64,000 nucleotides of DNA from positions 1 to 64,000 of the forward strand of contig NZ_AKKK01000008.1 in NCBI RefSeq assembly GCF_000281065.1. Reading direction: 5' to 3'. This stretch comes from Arthrobacter sp. M2012083. Its GTDB lineage: Bacteria > Actinomycetota > Actinomycetes > Actinomycetales > Micrococcaceae. The notes beneath the pieces were generated by a model. It did no database searches. It had not been told where the DNA came from and saw nothing but the letters and a program-made list of their open reading frames with translations. The position numbers and the translations under genes are program-made. Below, one piece after another: positions 48,939 through 58,925 of the stretch. Positions within the stretch are counted from its first letter, which is position 1. The number at the start of each line of letters is the position of its first letter.

Positions 48939-50490
48939 TACTGACGAACGACTCCAGTTCGGCGGCCAGGCCTTCGCGCACCATGACAACTACGCGAGTC
49001 CCGTTCTCCTCATGCTCAAGGCTGAGGATTTCCGAGTCGGAATTGTGCAACTTGTTGATCATTTCCCCACGATCGTAGGGAATGAGCAGTTCAAGGCGGA
49101 CACCAGGCCGGGGAATGGACCGGCTGATGTCTTCCAACAGTTCCGCGATGCCCTGGCCCGTGCGGGTGGACACAACAGCGTGGCGGGGTTCTTTCTGCTT
49201 GAGGCGCTCCACCACAAAGGGATCCGCGACGTCCACCTTGTTGAGGACGATGATCTCCGGGACCTTTCGGGCATCCACCTCGGTGAAAACGGCCCTTACC
49301 GCCGCGATCTGGCCCTCAGGGTCGGGGTGGGATGCATCCACCACATGGAGGATCAGGTCCGCATCAGCAACTTCCTCCAGCGTTGACCGGAAAGCCTCGA
49401 TGAGCTGGGTTGGGAGTGAACGAACGAACCCAACGGTGTCTGCGAGGGTATAGCCGATGCCGTCCGGGGTTTGCGCCTTGCGGACTGTGGGATCCAGGGT
49501 GGCGAACAAGGCGTTCTCCACCAGGACGCCTGCGTCAGTGAGGCGGTTGAGCAGGGACGATTTTCCGGCGTTCGTGTACCCGGCGATGGCAACAGACGGA
49601 ACCGCGTTCCGACGACGGTTGGCACGTTTGGTCTCACGCGCAGGCTTCATCGCGGCGATTTCACGACGCAGCTTAGCCATGCGGGTGCGGATTCGACGCC
49701 GATCAAGTTCGATCTTGGTTTCACCAGGACCACGCGAACCCATTCCGGCCCCTGCTCCACCCACCTGGCCTCCGGCTTGGCGGGACATGGAATCGCCCCA
49801 ACCACGAAGCCTCGGAAGCAGGTACTCGAGCTGGGCGAGCTCCACCTGCGCTTTGCCTTCACGGCTCTTGGCGTGCTGGGCGAAGATATCCAGGATCAGC
49901 GTGGTGCGGTCAACAACCTTGACCTTCACAATGTCCTCAAGGCCGCGTCGCTGCGACGGCGCCAGCTCAGTGTCCACTACCACTGTGTCGGCGCCTGTTG
50001 CCGCAACGATGTCCTTAAGCTCCTGGGCCTTACCGGAACCCAGGAAGGTCCCGGGGTCCGGCTTCTGCCGACGCTGGACGAGGCCATCCAGCACCTCAGA
50101 TCCGGCCGTCTCCGCAAGTGCTGCGAGTTCGCGGAGGGAGTTCTCCGCATCTGCCAGGGTTCCCTCAGTCCACAGGCCTGCCAGTACAACGCGCTCAAGG
50201 CGCAACTGCCGGTACTCGACCTCCGTGACATCTTCAAGCTCGGTGGACAGTCCTGCGGTACGGCGAAGGGCGCGACGTTCAGCCAAGTCTTCCTGGTCGC
50301 CGTCGTAGATGCTGTGTTCCTGGTCCAGCGTGGAAATCGCCTGCGCCTTGCCGAACACACTGTTGGCTTCGTCGTCGGGTGCCTGCGCAGGTACATCCTT
50401 GGAAAGAATCCGGTCGATGACGGCCTGGATTTGTTCAGGACTCATGTCCTGGGCGTCGGAATCGGATCCGGAGTGCTTCTGGGTGGTCAT
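48931..50490 (-). CDS. hflX: GTPase HflX, ribosome-rescue factor
   Basis: A 519-residue HflX. The N-terminal glycine-rich nucleotide-binding region ends in GGAGAGMGSRGPGETKIELDRRRI, and the G domain has the P-loop GYTNAGKSSLL, DTVGFVRSLP (G3) and LNKVD (G4). HflX splits stalled ribosomes under heat or antibiotic stress. ATG 50490 has TAAGGAG nine bases upstream. An N-terminal extension of about 80 residues is Asp/Gln/Ser-rich. A long structured leader precedes it. Confidence 0.93.
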   Translation of the reverse strand: MTTQKHSGSDSDAQDMSPEQIQAVIDRILSKDVPAQAPDDEANSVFGKAQAISTLDQEHSIYDGDQEDLAERRALRRTAGLSTELEDVTEVEYRQLRLERVVLAGLWTEGTLADAENSLRELAALAETAGSEVLDGLVQRRQKPDPGTFLGSGKAQELKDIVAATGADTVVVDTELAPSQRRGLEDIVKVKVVDRTTLILDIFAQHAKSREGKAQVELAQLEYLLPRLRGWGDSMSRQAGGQVGGAGAGMGSRGPGETKIELDRRRIRTRMAKLRREIAAMKPARETKRANRRRNAVPSVAIAGYTNAGKSSLLNRLTDAGVLVENALFATLDPTVRKAQTPDGIGYTLADTVGFVRSLPTQLIEAFRSTLEEVADADLILHVVDASHPDPEGQIAAVRAVFTEVDARKVPEIIVLNKVDVADPFVVERLKQKEPRHAVVSTRTGQGIAELLEDISRSIPRPGVRLELLIPYDRGEMINKLHNSDSEILSLEHEENGTRVVVMVREGLAAELESFVSNG

Positions 50491-50948
50491 GGTCTCCTTA
50501 GACTGTTCGGCAATTCCAGAATAGTGCGGTTTAGTGCTCGATGGGGCGCTATTCGCGCTGGGCTGACGGGCATCGGCCAAAAGGGCCTCCTATGTGCTGG
50601 GCAGTCGGTGCCTTTCGGCGGCAGGGACTGCCGGGATGTGGCGTGTATGACTCCGCGGGAGGGTCCTTTGGCCAACGTGAGGATGCTCTTCCTACACCAT
50701 CGATTGGCCGGGCAGAACCCAGCGGCCCAAAGCGGATGTGGTGTGGATCGGTATCTTCAGAGCGTCCGGCTCCGTGTACAGGATTGGCCGGACTGAGCCA
50801 GAGGTGACCTGCCGGGCGGAAAGGCCGACCTGGCTGAAATGCCAAGCGGGCCTGCGTCGCGGGCGGTACCGTCAAACGCCTGATGACTCGGGCGTTTGTG
50901 GGCTGATTACTCGAAGATCAAGAACATGCATTCCACTTTAGCAGTCAT
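50491..50948 (-). promoter_or_regulatory. Long structured leader or ncRNA region upstream of hflX
   Basis: About 450 bp without a conserved protein frame. Stems: GGCCAAAAGGGCCTCC (50575-50590) with GGAGGGTCCTTTGGCC (50658-50673, imperfect) enclosing GGCAGTC/GACTGCC (50600-50606, 50626-50632) and GCC-TTTC-GGC (50610-50619); AGCCAG/CTGGCT (50796-50835); CAAACGCC/GGCGTTTG (50873-50898). On the minus strand TTGACA lies at 50949-50954. Two short frames follow: 50907-50948 (MTAKVECMFLIFE) and 50868-50927 (19 codons and stop), the second ending inside the last stem. Leader or independent RNA cannot be decided by eye. Confidence 0.5.
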
Positions 50949-51013
50949 TGTCAAACCTGCTGTGGAAGGAGGCGGTTTCCCAAGCCGACGATAGCCAACT
51001 AATCTGGCAAATT

Positions 51014-51628
51014 ATGGAGTCTGCACACTATTTCACCGCCCAACCGGCCGGACCATTCACCCGCAAGCCACTCACAGTGGAACTCGCAGGAGCCACACGC
51101 CAGTTGCAGACCTCGTCGGGAATCTTCAGTCCCGACGGCGTGGATAAAGGCACGGCGGTACTTTTCTCCGAGGTCCCGCCGCCGTCACCTAAGGGTCACC
51201 TGCTGGACATCGGCTGCGGCTGGGGTCCGATTGCCCTCACCTTGGGGCTGATGGCGCCACATGCCCAGGTTCATGCGGTGGATGTGAATGAGCGTTGCAT
51301 CACGCTGACCAACGAGAATGCGGCGGCGCTAGGCCTCACCAACGTCATGGCCAGCCTCCCGGACGAGGTGGACCCCGCCGTCGAGTTTGACACCATCTGG
51401 TCCAACCCGCCCATCCGCATCGGCAAGGACGAACTCCACACGCTGCTGCTGACATGGCTGCCTCGGCTGGCTCCAGGAGGCAATGCGTGGTTGGTTGTTC
51501 AGAAGAACCTGGGCTCCGACTCCCTCCAGCGGTGGCTCGCCACCGAACTGGACAGCTCCTACACGGTCACCCGTGAAAGCACATCCAAGACGTTCCGCAT
51601 CATCCGTGTCAGGAAAGCGTCCCAGTAG
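51014..51628 (+). CDS. RsmC/RlmG-like class I SAM methyltransferase
   Basis: A 204-residue methyltransferase of the MTS family. Motif I is [16 protein letters not shown], the acidic strand is VHAVDVN, and the catalytic motif IV is WSNPPIRIG (NPPY/F-like N-P-P-I). It starts at ESAHYF and has [13 protein letters not shown], as in RsmC-type enzymes that methylate guanine N2 in rRNA. ATG 51014 is chosen; TTG 50948 would add 22 residues. TAATCT eight bases before the ATG would suit a leaderless transcript. The end overlaps dapF by 20 bp, convergent. Confidence 0.85.
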   Translation: MESAHYFTAQPAGPFTRKPLTVELAGATRQLQTSSGIFSPDGVDKGTAVLFSEVPPPSPKGHLLDIGCGWGPIALTLGLMAPHAQVHAVDVNERCITLTNENAAALGLTNVMASLPDEVDPAVEFDTIWSNPPIRIGKDELHTLLLTWLPRLAPGGNAWLVVQKNLGSDSLQRWLATELDSSYTVTRESTSKTFRIIRVRKASQ

Positions 51629-52577
51629 CCACGATGACGGCCGGGCCACTGAGTTCAACATGCTCGCGGCCACCTGCACCTGGGAAGAACTTCACACCCA
51701 CGACGCCGCCCGGCACGTTGACGTGCCAGTCGTTGGGAGCCGTCTCGCCCGCCCAGTGACGAATCGCGACGGCGGCAGCGCACGCGCCGGTGCCGCAGGA
51801 TTGCGTCTCTCCCACTCCACGCTCGTGAACGCGCATGGTGATGGTTCCTACGCCGTCCTCCACCAGCGGCTCCGCGGGAACCACGAACTCCACGTTGGTT
51901 CCATTTGCGGGCTTGGGATCCACCACGGGTGCCTTGAACAATTGTGTGGCTGAAAGCTCACTGAGCTCCGCAAGGGCAACTACCGTGTGGGGATTGCCCA
52001 TGCTGACAGACAGGCCGGGCCGTGCCACTTCCAGGCCGTCGGCGCTTACCAGTGCATCCATGGCCTTGCTGGTGGCTTCCTTGGGGAAGATGAACTCCCA
52101 TGGGCCCATGTCCACGGCATAACCGTTGACTGTCCTTACAACCTTTTTGACGCCGCCACGTGTGCCGATGGTGAGTGTCTGACCGGGGCCCAAATCCACC
52201 AGGCCCTCCGCAATCAGGAAATGGACGAAAACGCGTACGCCATTGCCGCACATTTCGGAGAGCGAACCGTCTCCGTTGCGGTAATCCATGAACCACTCTG
52301 CATCGGGATCCTGCTCAAGGGCGACACGACCTTCCGGGAGAAAACGGGAAGGAACTGCCCGAATGAGGCCGTCACCCCCGATGCCAATGTGTCGGTCGCA
52401 CAACTGCGCCACCTGCTCGGCCGTGATCTCGTGGGCGTCACCGGGATCAGCGATAAGGACAAAATCATTGCCCGTTCCGTGGCCCTTGGAGAACTCCAGG
52501 CCGGCGAGGCTGGAAGCTGGCACTGGAGCACCGGCAGTTGCGGGCTGCGGGGCGGGAACTGCGGCGGTTTCATCCAT
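51609..52577 (-). CDS. dapF: Diaminopimelate epimerase
   Basis: Converts LL- to meso-diaminopimelate for lysine and peptidoglycan. The 322-residue protein has both catalytic cysteines: MCGNGVR and [23 protein letters not shown] is the family start; about 30 Ala/Pro-rich residues precede it, so an internal start is possible. It lies 46 bp after miaA, last in the recA-recX-miaB-miaA-dapF run. Confidence 0.95.
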   Translation of the reverse strand: MDETAAVPAPQPATAGAPVPASSLAGLEFSKGHGTGNDFVLIADPGDAHEITAEQVAQLCDRHIGIGGDGLIRAVPSRFLPEGRVALEQDPDAEWFMDYRNGDGSLSEMCGNGVRVFVHFLIAEGLVDLGPGQTLTIGTRGGVKKVVRTVNGYAVDMGPWEFIFPKEATSKAMDALVSADGLEVARPGLSVSMGNPHTVVALAELSELSATQLFKAPVVDPKPANGTNVEFVVPAEPLVEDGVGTITMRVHERGVGETQSCGTGACAAAVAIRHWAGETAPNDWHVNVPGGVVGVKFFPGAGGREHVELSGPAVIVATGTLS

Positions 52578-52623
52578 GGATCTAGGCTACCTGCCACGCC
52601 TCTTTGGCCAGAAATTGCAGCGG

Positions 52624-53562
52624 TTAGGGCGCGCTGGCCGCAGTTGCCGCATTTGCTGCTTTGACTGCCTTAGCCACAAGCTCCGGATCCTGCCAGTCGA
52701 GCCAAGTGATTCGTGGATCCGCCCGGAACCATGTCAGCTGCCGCCTTGCAAACTGCCTGGTAGCCACGATGGTTTCCTCCGCGGCGGCGTCCGCTGTCAT
52801 CCCGCCGTCCAGGACTTTCAGGAATTGGGCGTATCCCAAAGCGCGCGAAGCTGTCTTGCCCCTCCGCAACCCCACGGCGTCGAGTCGTTCAACTTCCTGC
52901 TGGAGCCCGGCATCCACCATCCGATGCACCCTCAGTGCCAAACGTTCCCGCAGTTGCTCCCGATCAACCTCCAGGCCGATCTGGAGTGCCGGCTGGAAAT
53001 ACTCGCGTTGTGGCATGAACGAGCTGAAAGGGCGGCCGGTGAGACCGTGCACTTCCAAAGCCCGGATCACGCGCCGGGCGTCTCCCAGGCGGGCAGCAGA
53101 GACGGGGTCGACTTCCTCAAGGCGGGCTCTCAGCGGCCCCAGCCCCTTGGTTTCGAACTCTTCTTCCAGATTCCCGCGGAGCACCGGATCTGTGCCCGGA
53201 AATTCCAGCACGTCAAGCGCCGCCCGCACATACAACCCTGATCCGCCCACAAGGACGGCACGTTTTCCCCGTGAGTGGATGTCATGGATGATTGCGCGGC
53301 ATGCATTTTGGAAGTCGGCCACACTGGCTTCCTGCGTAACGTCCATGGTGTCCAGCAAATGGTGCGGCACACCTTGGCGCTCTTCCACCGTGATCTTGGC
53401 AGTTCCGATGTCCATGCCACGGTAGAACTGCAAGGCGTCGGCGTTGATCACCTCGCCATTCAGGGCCAGAGCGAGGTTGACGCCCAGATCCGACTTACCG
53501 GAACCTGTGGGACCGACAACGGCAATGACAGGCAGAAGGGGTTCCGGACTGGAGAACGACAT
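52624..53562 (-). CDS. miaA: tRNA dimethylallyltransferase
   Basis: Adds an isopentenyl group to A37 of tRNAs reading UNN codons. The 312-residue protein has [33 protein letters not shown] and [13 protein letters not shown]. Start ATG 53562 (MSFSSPEP), 19 bases after the miaB stop. MiaB then thiomethylates the same base, which explains the pairing. Confidence 0.95.
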   Translation of the reverse strand: MSFSSPEPLLPVIAVVGPTGSGKSDLGVNLALALNGEVINADALQFYRGMDIGTAKITVEERQGVPHHLLDTMDVTQEASVADFQNACRAIIHDIHSRGKRAVLVGGSGLYVRAALDVLEFPGTDPVLRGNLEEEFETKGLGPLRARLEEVDPVSAARLGDARRVIRALEVHGLTGRPFSSFMPQREYFQPALQIGLEVDREQLRERLALRVHRMVDAGLQQEVERLDAVGLRRGKTASRALGYAQFLKVLDGGMTADAAAEETIVATRQFARRQLTWFRADPRITWLDWQDPELVAKAVKAANAATAASAP

Positions 53563-53581
53563 GTGGTCCTGGCTCACGTAC

Positions 53582-55111
53582 CTAGGCGCGGCGAACCGGC
53601 AACGACGGCATGCCCAAGGACACGCCGGTCTTGCCCGACGCCGATCCTGCTGCCGGGACCCCGCAAGAATCAGCCTGCGAACGATCCCAGGCATCGCCTG
53701 CACGGGAGCGGCGCAAAAAGTACTCTTCCACTGTTGCCGGATCAGCTACCAGGTGGAAGGCAGCGGCCTCAGTAATAGTCACAGTGACGAAGTCACCCGG
53801 CCGAGGAGTTTCGGCTCCGGTCGGCACGGAGAAGTGCACCAGCCTTTGGTCCTTCGAACGGCCGGACAGCCGGTGTGTTTCGCCGGCTTTTCGTCCTGAT
53901 TGCGCTGTGACCAGGACTTCCACCTTCCGCCCCAACTGCTTGGCGTTCTCTTCTGCGGCAATACGGTCCTGCAGCGCTGTGAGGCGCTCGTAGCGCTCTT
54001 GCACCACGGCCTTGGGCAGTTGCTCCGGAAGGTTCGCAGCCGGCGTGCCAGGCCGCTTGGAGTATTGGAACGTGAAGGCGGACGCAAAACGCGACTTCTC
54101 CACCACATCCAGGGTTGCTTGGAAATCTTCCTCGGTTTCGCCCGGGAAGCCCACGATGATGTCGGTGGTGATGGCGGCATGCGGGATGCGTTCCCGCACT
54201 TTGTCCAGGATTCCCAAAAATTTGCTGGAACGGTACGAACGGCGCATGTCCTTCAGCACTTTGTCCGAGCCGGACTGCAGCGGCATGTGCAACTGGGGCA
54301 TGGCGTTGTGTGTTTCGGCCATGGCGTCAATGACATCGTCCGTAAATGCGGCGGGGTGGGGGCTGGTGAAACGAACCCGTTCCAAGCCTTCGATTTCGCC
54401 GCATGCCCGCAGGAGTTTGGAGAACGCCTGGCGGTCACCGAATTCCACACCATAGGAATTCACGTTCTGGCCGAGCAACGTGACTTCCACAGCCCCGTCA
54501 TCCACGAGCGCCTGGATTTCCGCCAGAATCTCGCCTGGACGCCGGTCTTTCTCCTTGCCACGAAGCGAGGGCACGATGCAGAACGTGCACGTGTTGTTGC
54601 AACCCACAGAGATTGACACCCACCCTGCATACACAGAGTCGCGCTTGGTGGGGAGCGTTGACGGGAACACATCCAAGGATTCGAGAATCTCGAGTTGAGC
54701 CTCATTGTTGTGCCGGGCACGGTTCAGCAGGGCCGGCAGGGCTCCCACGTTGTGCGTTCCGAACACGGCGTCAACCCACGGCGCCTTCTTCACAATGGTT
54801 TCGCGGTCCTTCTGGGCCAGGCAACCACCGACGGCAATCTGCATTCCGGGGTTAGCTTCCTTGACCTGCCGGAGCTGCCCAAGGTTTCCATAGAGTTTGT
54901 TGTCTGCGTTCTCCCGCACAGCGCACGTGTTGAAGACCACGACGTCGGCCACCTCACCGTCCGCAGGCACGTACCCTGCTTCTTCAAGGAGCCCCGCCAT
55001 GCGCTCAGAATCATGGACGTTCATCTGGCAGCCAAATGTCCGAACCTGGTACGTCCTGGGCTCGGCGGAAGGAGTGGCGGCAACTGTGGGGGAAGGAATG
55101 GTCAAACTCAC
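53582..55111 (-). CDS. miaB: tRNA-2-methylthio-N6-dimethylallyladenosine synthase
   Basis: A 509-residue radical SAM methylthiotransferase. The N-terminal UPF0004 domain has [26 protein letters not shown] and AVGGCLAQK (three Cys for the auxiliary cluster). The radical SAM site is [23 protein letters not shown] domain follows ([20 protein letters not shown] to FVTVTIT). The last 45 residues are an unconserved extension. It shares one base with recX. Confidence 0.96.
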   Translation of the reverse strand: MSLTIPSPTVAATPSAEPRTYQVRTFGCQMNVHDSERMAGLLEEAGYVPADGEVADVVVFNTCAVRENADNKLYGNLGQLRQVKEANPGMQIAVGGCLAQKDRETIVKKAPWVDAVFGTHNVGALPALLNRARHNNEAQLEILESLDVFPSTLPTKRDSVYAGWVSISVGCNNTCTFCIVPSLRGKEKDRRPGEILAEIQALVDDGAVEVTLLGQNVNSYGVEFGDRQAFSKLLRACGEIEGLERVRFTSPHPAAFTDDVIDAMAETHNAMPQLHMPLQSGSDKVLKDMRRSYRSSKFLGILDKVRERIPHAAITTDIIVGFPGETEEDFQATLDVVEKSRFASAFTFQYSKRPGTPAANLPEQLPKAVVQERYERLTALQDRIAAEENAKQLGRKVEVLVTAQSGRKAGETHRLSGRSKDQRLVHFSVPTGAETPRPGDFVTVTITEAAAFHLVADPATVEEYFLRRSRAGDAWDRSQADSCGVPAAGSASGKTGVSLGMPSLPVRRA

Positions 55112-55653
55112 TACTCAAGGGTACCGGCTTCCGCCAGCACCTCACCGACGATCCTGAACGCCATGGAGGGGGCGTAGCCCTTGCGTGCCAGCATCGACGC
55201 AAGCCGTCGGGTGTATTTGTCCCGCTCGGCCCGATCCGACAGGTCCATGCTTGGCCGCAGCTTGCGATGAACGAGCTCCCGGGCAGCCAGTTCTTCGTCT
55301 TGGTCGCTGACCTGCGATAGGGCTTCCTCCGCTGCATCCAGCTCTATGCCTTTGTCTGCCAATTCTCGACGAATGGCGCCCTTGGCGAGCTTCTTGCTCT
55401 GGGATCGGCTGCGGACCCACATCCTGGCAAATTCAGCATCGTCGATCAGCTGAACTTCTTCGAAGCGGTCCAAGACTGCCTCAGCCACATGCTCGGGAAC
55501 ATTCCGTTCAGCGAGTTTCCGGGACAGTTGCAGCCGGCTCCGCGGCGCCATCGTCAACTGCCTCAGGACGATGGCACGCGCCACGGATTCAGGATCAGGT
55601 TCGGGATCGGCCGCAACGGAAGAATCCGGATCCGGCCCTCTCCTAGCCGTCAA
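55111..55653 (-). CDS. recX: Regulatory protein RecX
   Basis: A 180-residue helical protein that binds RecA filaments and limits their activity. Three-helix repeats are visible: [51 protein letters not shown], and [16 protein letters not shown]. It overlaps recA by 11 bp, so both come from the SOS-controlled recA promoter. Confidence 0.92.
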   Translation of the reverse strand: MTARRGPDPDSSVAADPEPDPESVARAIVLRQLTMAPRSRLQLSRKLAERNVPEHVAEAVLDRFEEVQLIDDAEFARMWVRSRSQSKKLAKGAIRRELADKGIELDAAEEALSQVSDQDEELAARELVHRKLRPSMDLSDRAERDKYTRRLASMLARKGYAPSMAFRIVGEVLAEAGTLE

Positions 55654-56686
55654 CGGCCTTCAGCTTCGGGGAATCTTCTTCAGCCTTCACAACGCCCACG
55701 CCAAGCTTTTCCTTGATGAGGCGCTCCAGTTCCTGGGCGAGCTCAGGGTTGTCGCGCAGGAATCTGCGCGAGTTCTCCATGCCTTGACCCAGCTGATCGC
55801 CGTCATACGTGAACCACGAGCCCGACTTCTTGATGATGCCGTGCTCCACACCCATGTCAATGATGCCTCCCTCGCGGGAGATGCCCTGACCGTAGATGAT
55901 GTCGAACTCGGCGATCTTGAAGGGCGGAGCCATCTTGTTCTTGACGATCTTTGCCTTGGTGCGGTTACCGACAGAGTCGGCACCTTCCTTCAAGGTCTGG
56001 ATGCGACGAACGTCGATTCGCACTGACGCGTAGAACTTCAGGGCCTTACCACCGGTGGTGGTTTCGGGTGATCCGAAGAACACACCGATCTTTTCACGCA
56101 ACTGGTTGATGAAGATGGCGGTTGTCTTGGTCTGGCTCAAGCGGCCCGTGATCTTACGCAGGGCCTGGCTCATGAGTCGAGCCTGGAGGCCAACGTGGGA
56201 GTCACCCATTTCGCCTTCGATTTCGGCGCGGGGTACCAGGGCAGCCACGGAGTCAATGACGACGATGTCGAGCGAGCCGGAGCCCACCAGCATGTCCATG
56301 ATCTCCAATGCCTGCTCACCGGTGTCCGGCTGTGACACCAAGAGTGCATCCGTGTCCACGCCAAGCTTGGCGGCGTAGTCCGGGTCAAGTGCGTGCTCGG
56401 CGTCAATGAACGCTGCGATGCCACCTGCCCGCTGTGCGTTGGCTACAGCATGAAGTGCAACGGTGGTCTTACCCGAGGATTCCGGACCGTAGATTTCCAC
56501 CACGCGCCCCCGGGGCAGGCCGCCAATGCCAAGAGCGACATCCAGTGCAATGGAGCCGGTGGGAATAACCTCAATCGGGGCGCGGGTGTCATCACCCAGG
56601 CGCATGATGGAGCCTTTGCCGAACTGCTTGTCGATCTGGGCAAGCGCTGCTTCGAGCGCCTTTTCACGATCCGGGGTTGCCGCCAT
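55643..56686 (-). CDS. recA: Recombinase RecA
   Basis: A 347-residue strand-exchange ATPase and LexA coprotease. Walker A is [12 protein letters not shown], Walker [14 protein letters not shown], and the conserved [17 protein letters not shown] and [19 protein letters not shown] blocks (loop 2) are intact. AGAGGTG lies before the ATG. A SOS box is found about 190 bp upstream. Confidence 0.98.
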   Translation of the reverse strand: MAATPDREKALEAALAQIDKQFGKGSIMRLGDDTRAPIEVIPTGSIALDVALGIGGLPRGRVVEIYGPESSGKTTVALHAVANAQRAGGIAAFIDAEHALDPDYAAKLGVDTDALLVSQPDTGEQALEIMDMLVGSGSLDIVVIDSVAALVPRAEIEGEMGDSHVGLQARLMSQALRKITGRLSQTKTTAIFINQLREKIGVFFGSPETTTGGKALKFYASVRIDVRRIQTLKEGADSVGNRTKAKIVKNKMAPPFKIAEFDIIYGQGISREGGIIDMGVEHGIIKKSGSWFTYDGDQLGQGMENSRRFLRDNPELAQELERLIKEKLGVGVVKAEEDSPKLKAVDG

Positions 56687-56875
56687 GGTTCACACCTCTG
56701 ATGCTTTCTCGCTGTGGAGTGGCCCGAAAGGCCGCTTTCCTGTCATGTCTGACGCTAGTGCGGTGCTCTGACATTTTTAGTAGCCGGCACTGGCTATGTG
56801 GATAACCTGGGCTGCCGGAACCTCTGGAATGCGTCCTTCGAAATCAATTTTCCTCTCACAGGAGCATATCCCTAT

Positions 56876-56891
56876 CCGAACAGATATTCGA
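56876..56891 (-). promoter_or_regulatory. SOS box upstream of recA
   Basis: CCGAACAGATATTCGA fits TCGAAC-N4-GTTCGA with two mismatches. A second partial site, TCGAAC-N3-GTTCCG, overlaps at 56888. It lies between recA and the DUF3046 gene. Confidence 0.6.
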
Positions 56892-56945
56892 ACAATGTTC
56901 CGGCGTGTCCCTACCCTTCGGGCAGTAACCGCCACGTGTCGGACT

Positions 56946-57170
56946 TCAGTTGGAAGCCGGTTTGATGTCCCTGCCAAGCCTGCGCTCGGGGGGAACGTCC
57001 TGAACCTCGCACACGGCCAACCAGACGTCGCGAGGTTGATAACCGGAGGCCAAAGCCTCTACGGCAGTTCGCCCGCCAACGCCGGCGAGTACCAGGGAGT
57101 TGGCCAGGACCCGGGAGTAGCCTGTCCCGAATTCGTCGTCCATTAATCGCCAAAAGTCACTTGCCCTCAC
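56946..57170 (-). CDS. DUF3046 small protein
   Basis: A 74-residue DUF3046 protein (FWRLMDDEFGTGYSRVLANSLVL, then PRDVWLAVCEVQDVPPERRLGRD). In mycobacteria the same small gene (Rv2738c) precedes recA-recX. No function is known. The start is GTG 57170 with no strong ribosome-binding site. Confidence 0.85.
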   Translation of the reverse strand: MRASDFWRLMDDEFGTGYSRVLANSLVLAGVGGRTAVEALASGYQPRDVWLAVCEVQDVPPERRLGRDIKPASN

Positions 57171-57211
57171 GGATAGAGTCTCTCATGGCGCCGGACTCTA
57201 GAATGGTTGCC

Positions 57212-57751
57212 ATGAGCAATCCTCTCCAGAGCAAGCCAGGTCCGGCATTGCCAGGCGACGCCGTGGACGACGCCCTCCAGCAGGTGGAACACCAGCTGAG
57301 CCTGCTCTGGCGCCGCGCCCGCTCCATCTCGCATCAGTTGTCACGCCAAGTACATCCCGACATGGAACCGGCCGCCTATGGGCTTCTCACGGTCATCCGC
57401 AGGGAGGGTCCCATCCGCCTCACGGACCTGGCCACCTGCATCGGAGTGGGCAAGCCTTCCGTGAGCCGCCAGATCGCTTTCCTGGAGAGCATCGGCCTCG
57501 TCTACAAGGAAGCAGATCCCCAGGACGGCAGGGCCCAGTCCATCCGTTTGACGGATAAGGGCGAACAGAAGATGCACCAGGTCCAAGATGCCCGCAGGCA
57601 GGTCTTCCGTGAGCGACTCGGCGAATGGCCCTTGGAGGATGTCCAGACGCTTGCTGACTACATGGGCCGCCTCAACGCCATTTACGGGGACGGCGTGCTC
57701 AACGTGAAAGAACCCGAAAGCGACGTCGAGGACAAGCCCGCAGGCGTTTGA
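57212..57751 (+). CDS. MarR-family transcriptional regulator
   Basis: A 179-residue winged-helix regulator. The recognition region is IRLTDLATCIGVGKPSVSRQIAFLESIGLVYKEADPQDGRAQSIRLTDKG, with the wing DPQDGRAQ. Ligand and targets are unknown; it is divergent from the DUF3046 gene by about 40 bp and might regulate that region. ATG 57212 (MSNPLQSK) is chosen. Confidence 0.88.
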   Translation: MSNPLQSKPGPALPGDAVDDALQQVEHQLSLLWRRARSISHQLSRQVHPDMEPAAYGLLTVIRREGPIRLTDLATCIGVGKPSVSRQIAFLESIGLVYKEADPQDGRAQSIRLTDKGEQKMHQVQDARRQVFRERLGEWPLEDVQTLADYMGRLNAIYGDGVLNVKEPESDVEDKPAGV

Positions 57752-57788
57752 GCAGCGCCTAGCCTCAACCGACGCCCAACCTCAACGA

Positions 57789-57821
57789 AAAAGGTCCCCA
57801 GCCTGAGGCTGGGGACCTTTT
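57789..57821. terminator. Bidirectional terminator between marR and clgR
   Basis: Perfect 15-bp stem AAAAGGTCCCCAGCC (57789-57803), loop TGA, complement 57807-57821 ending in TTTT. A-rich on one side and T-rich on the other, so it can serve both convergent genes. Confidence 0.85.
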
Positions 57822-57840
57822 CCATGGTCTTGCTGGATCG

Positions 57841-58182
57841 TTACCGGGCTCCGGAAAGCATTCCTTGCGGGAAATCGTCCGTGAGGTCGAGATCGCGACC
57901 GTAACGCTGGGAGAATTCCTGCGGAACGGTGTCCGGAACTGCAACACCTTCTGCGACGGCCACACGGTCGCTGACTTCGCGAAGCATGTGGGACAACGGA
58001 ACATCGAGGGCTGTGCAGATAGAGGACAGGAGCTCGGAAGAAGCCTCCTTCTGGCCGCGTTCAACTTCACTCAAGTAACCAAGTGAGACGCGGGCGCTGT
58101 GCGAAACCTCGCGGAGGGTACGGCCCTGACGCTGGCGGACATCGCGCAGTACATCACCGATCTCGTGGCGTAGTACAACCAT
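57841..58182 (-). CDS. clgR: ClgR-like XRE-family regulator
   Basis: A 113-residue activator of Clp protease and stress genes. The Cro/C1-type helix-turn-helix covers [37 protein letters not shown], the typical ClgR block. ATG 58182 has AGAAGGAG eight bases upstream and matches the length of other ClgR proteins. A longer form from ATG 58275 would add 31 plausible residues. The neighbours cinA and pgsA are the same as around mycobacterial clgR. Confidence 0.88.
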   Translation of the reverse strand: MVVLRHEIGDVLRDVRQRQGRTLREVSHSARVSLGYLSEVERGQKEASSELLSSICTALDVPLSHMLREVSDRVAVAEGVAVPDTVPQEFSQRYGRDLDLTDDFPQGMLSGAR

Positions 58183-58303
58183 TTTGCGCTCCTTCTGTTC
58201 GCTCTGTGCCTGATCAGCCAAGCCCACATCCTTCCAGCGGACAACGCCGTTCACGGATACGGGCTGCTTTACCATCTGTATCGCCTTGCTCCCTCATTCA
58301 TCC

Positions 58304-58323
58304 GGTTCGCTGGCTGGCGGACC
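58304..58323. promoter_or_regulatory. Candidate ClgR operator
   Basis: Imperfect palindrome GGTTCGCTGGCTGGCGGACC, of form GGTNCGC-N6-GCGNACC, in the clgR upstream region. The CGC-N6-GCG shape is like ClgR sites in other Actinobacteria, so autoregulation is possible. Confidence 0.35.
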
Positions 58324-58412
58324 GGGTTGGTTTATACATCCTAGGCGCCCCGGCTCTTCCGAAGCGACACAATGACACAACTATTGGTAATCAGTTTTTG
58401 TTCCCGACTACT

Positions 58413-58925
58413 TTACGAACGGTAACCAACGTCACTCAGTGCAGCAAGCAGACGCGCCAAGGCGGCCTCGCAGGCCTGCTCCCTGATGGACTGTCTGTCC
58501 CCCGAAAAACTGTACTCAAACGCTTCGGTTCCGGATTTGCCCGAAATCCCGATGAACACAGTTCCTACTGCTTTGCCGTCGTGCGGCTCGGGTCCGGCCA
58601 CACCCGTCGTGGAAATTCCAAGATCGGCGCCGCAGACGCGCCGGGCGCCGTCGGCCATGGCTTCGGCCACCTGACCGTCAACGGAACCGACCTCGGCAAG
58701 CAGCTCCTGCGACACCCCCAGGACACCAGCCTTCACGGAGTTCTGGTAAGCAACCACGCCGCCTTGCAGCATCCCGGATGCTCCAGGCGTGTTCGCCAGC
58801 GTTGCCGCAACCATCCCCGCGGTGAGGGATTCAGCCGTGGCCACGGTGAGTTTGTTCCCAACAGCCATAGCGACTGCCGCCGTCGACGATTGCGCGGCGG
58901 CGGATAGGCCGACATGGAGCGTCAT
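58413..58925 (-). CDS. CinA C-terminal domain protein (nicotinamide-nucleotide amidase)
   Basis: A 170-residue stand-alone CinA_C (PncC-like) domain. TVATAESLTAGMVAATLANTPGASG and GISTTGVAGPEPHDGKAVGTV are diagnostic; the N-terminal MoCF-like half of full CinA is absent. PncC deamidates nicotinamide mononucleotide. The ATG overlaps the pgsA stop as ATGA. Confidence 0.88.
   Translation of the reverse strand: MTLHVGLSAAAQSSTAAVAMAVGNKLTVATAESLTAGMVAATLANTPGASGMLQGGVVAYQNSVKAGVLGVSQELLAEVGSVDGQVAEAMADGARRVCGADLGISTTGVAGPEPHDGKAVGTVFIGISGKSGTEAFEYSFSGDRQSIREQACEAALARLLAALSDVGYRS

Noticed and set aside
50541-50875. Protein frames of 88 codons (plus) and 108 codons (minus) in the hflX upstream region
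   Set aside because: Composition is Pro/Gly/Arg-rich without motifs, and both overlap strong stem-forming sequence; non-coding RNA or leader fits better.
50491-50948. RNase P RNA, tmRNA or SRP RNA in the hflX upstream region
   Set aside because: I looked for the conserved rnpB core (GAGGAAAGTCC and AGAGCNCACCG-like), the tmRNA tRNA-like ends and the SRP GGAA loop region, and found none.
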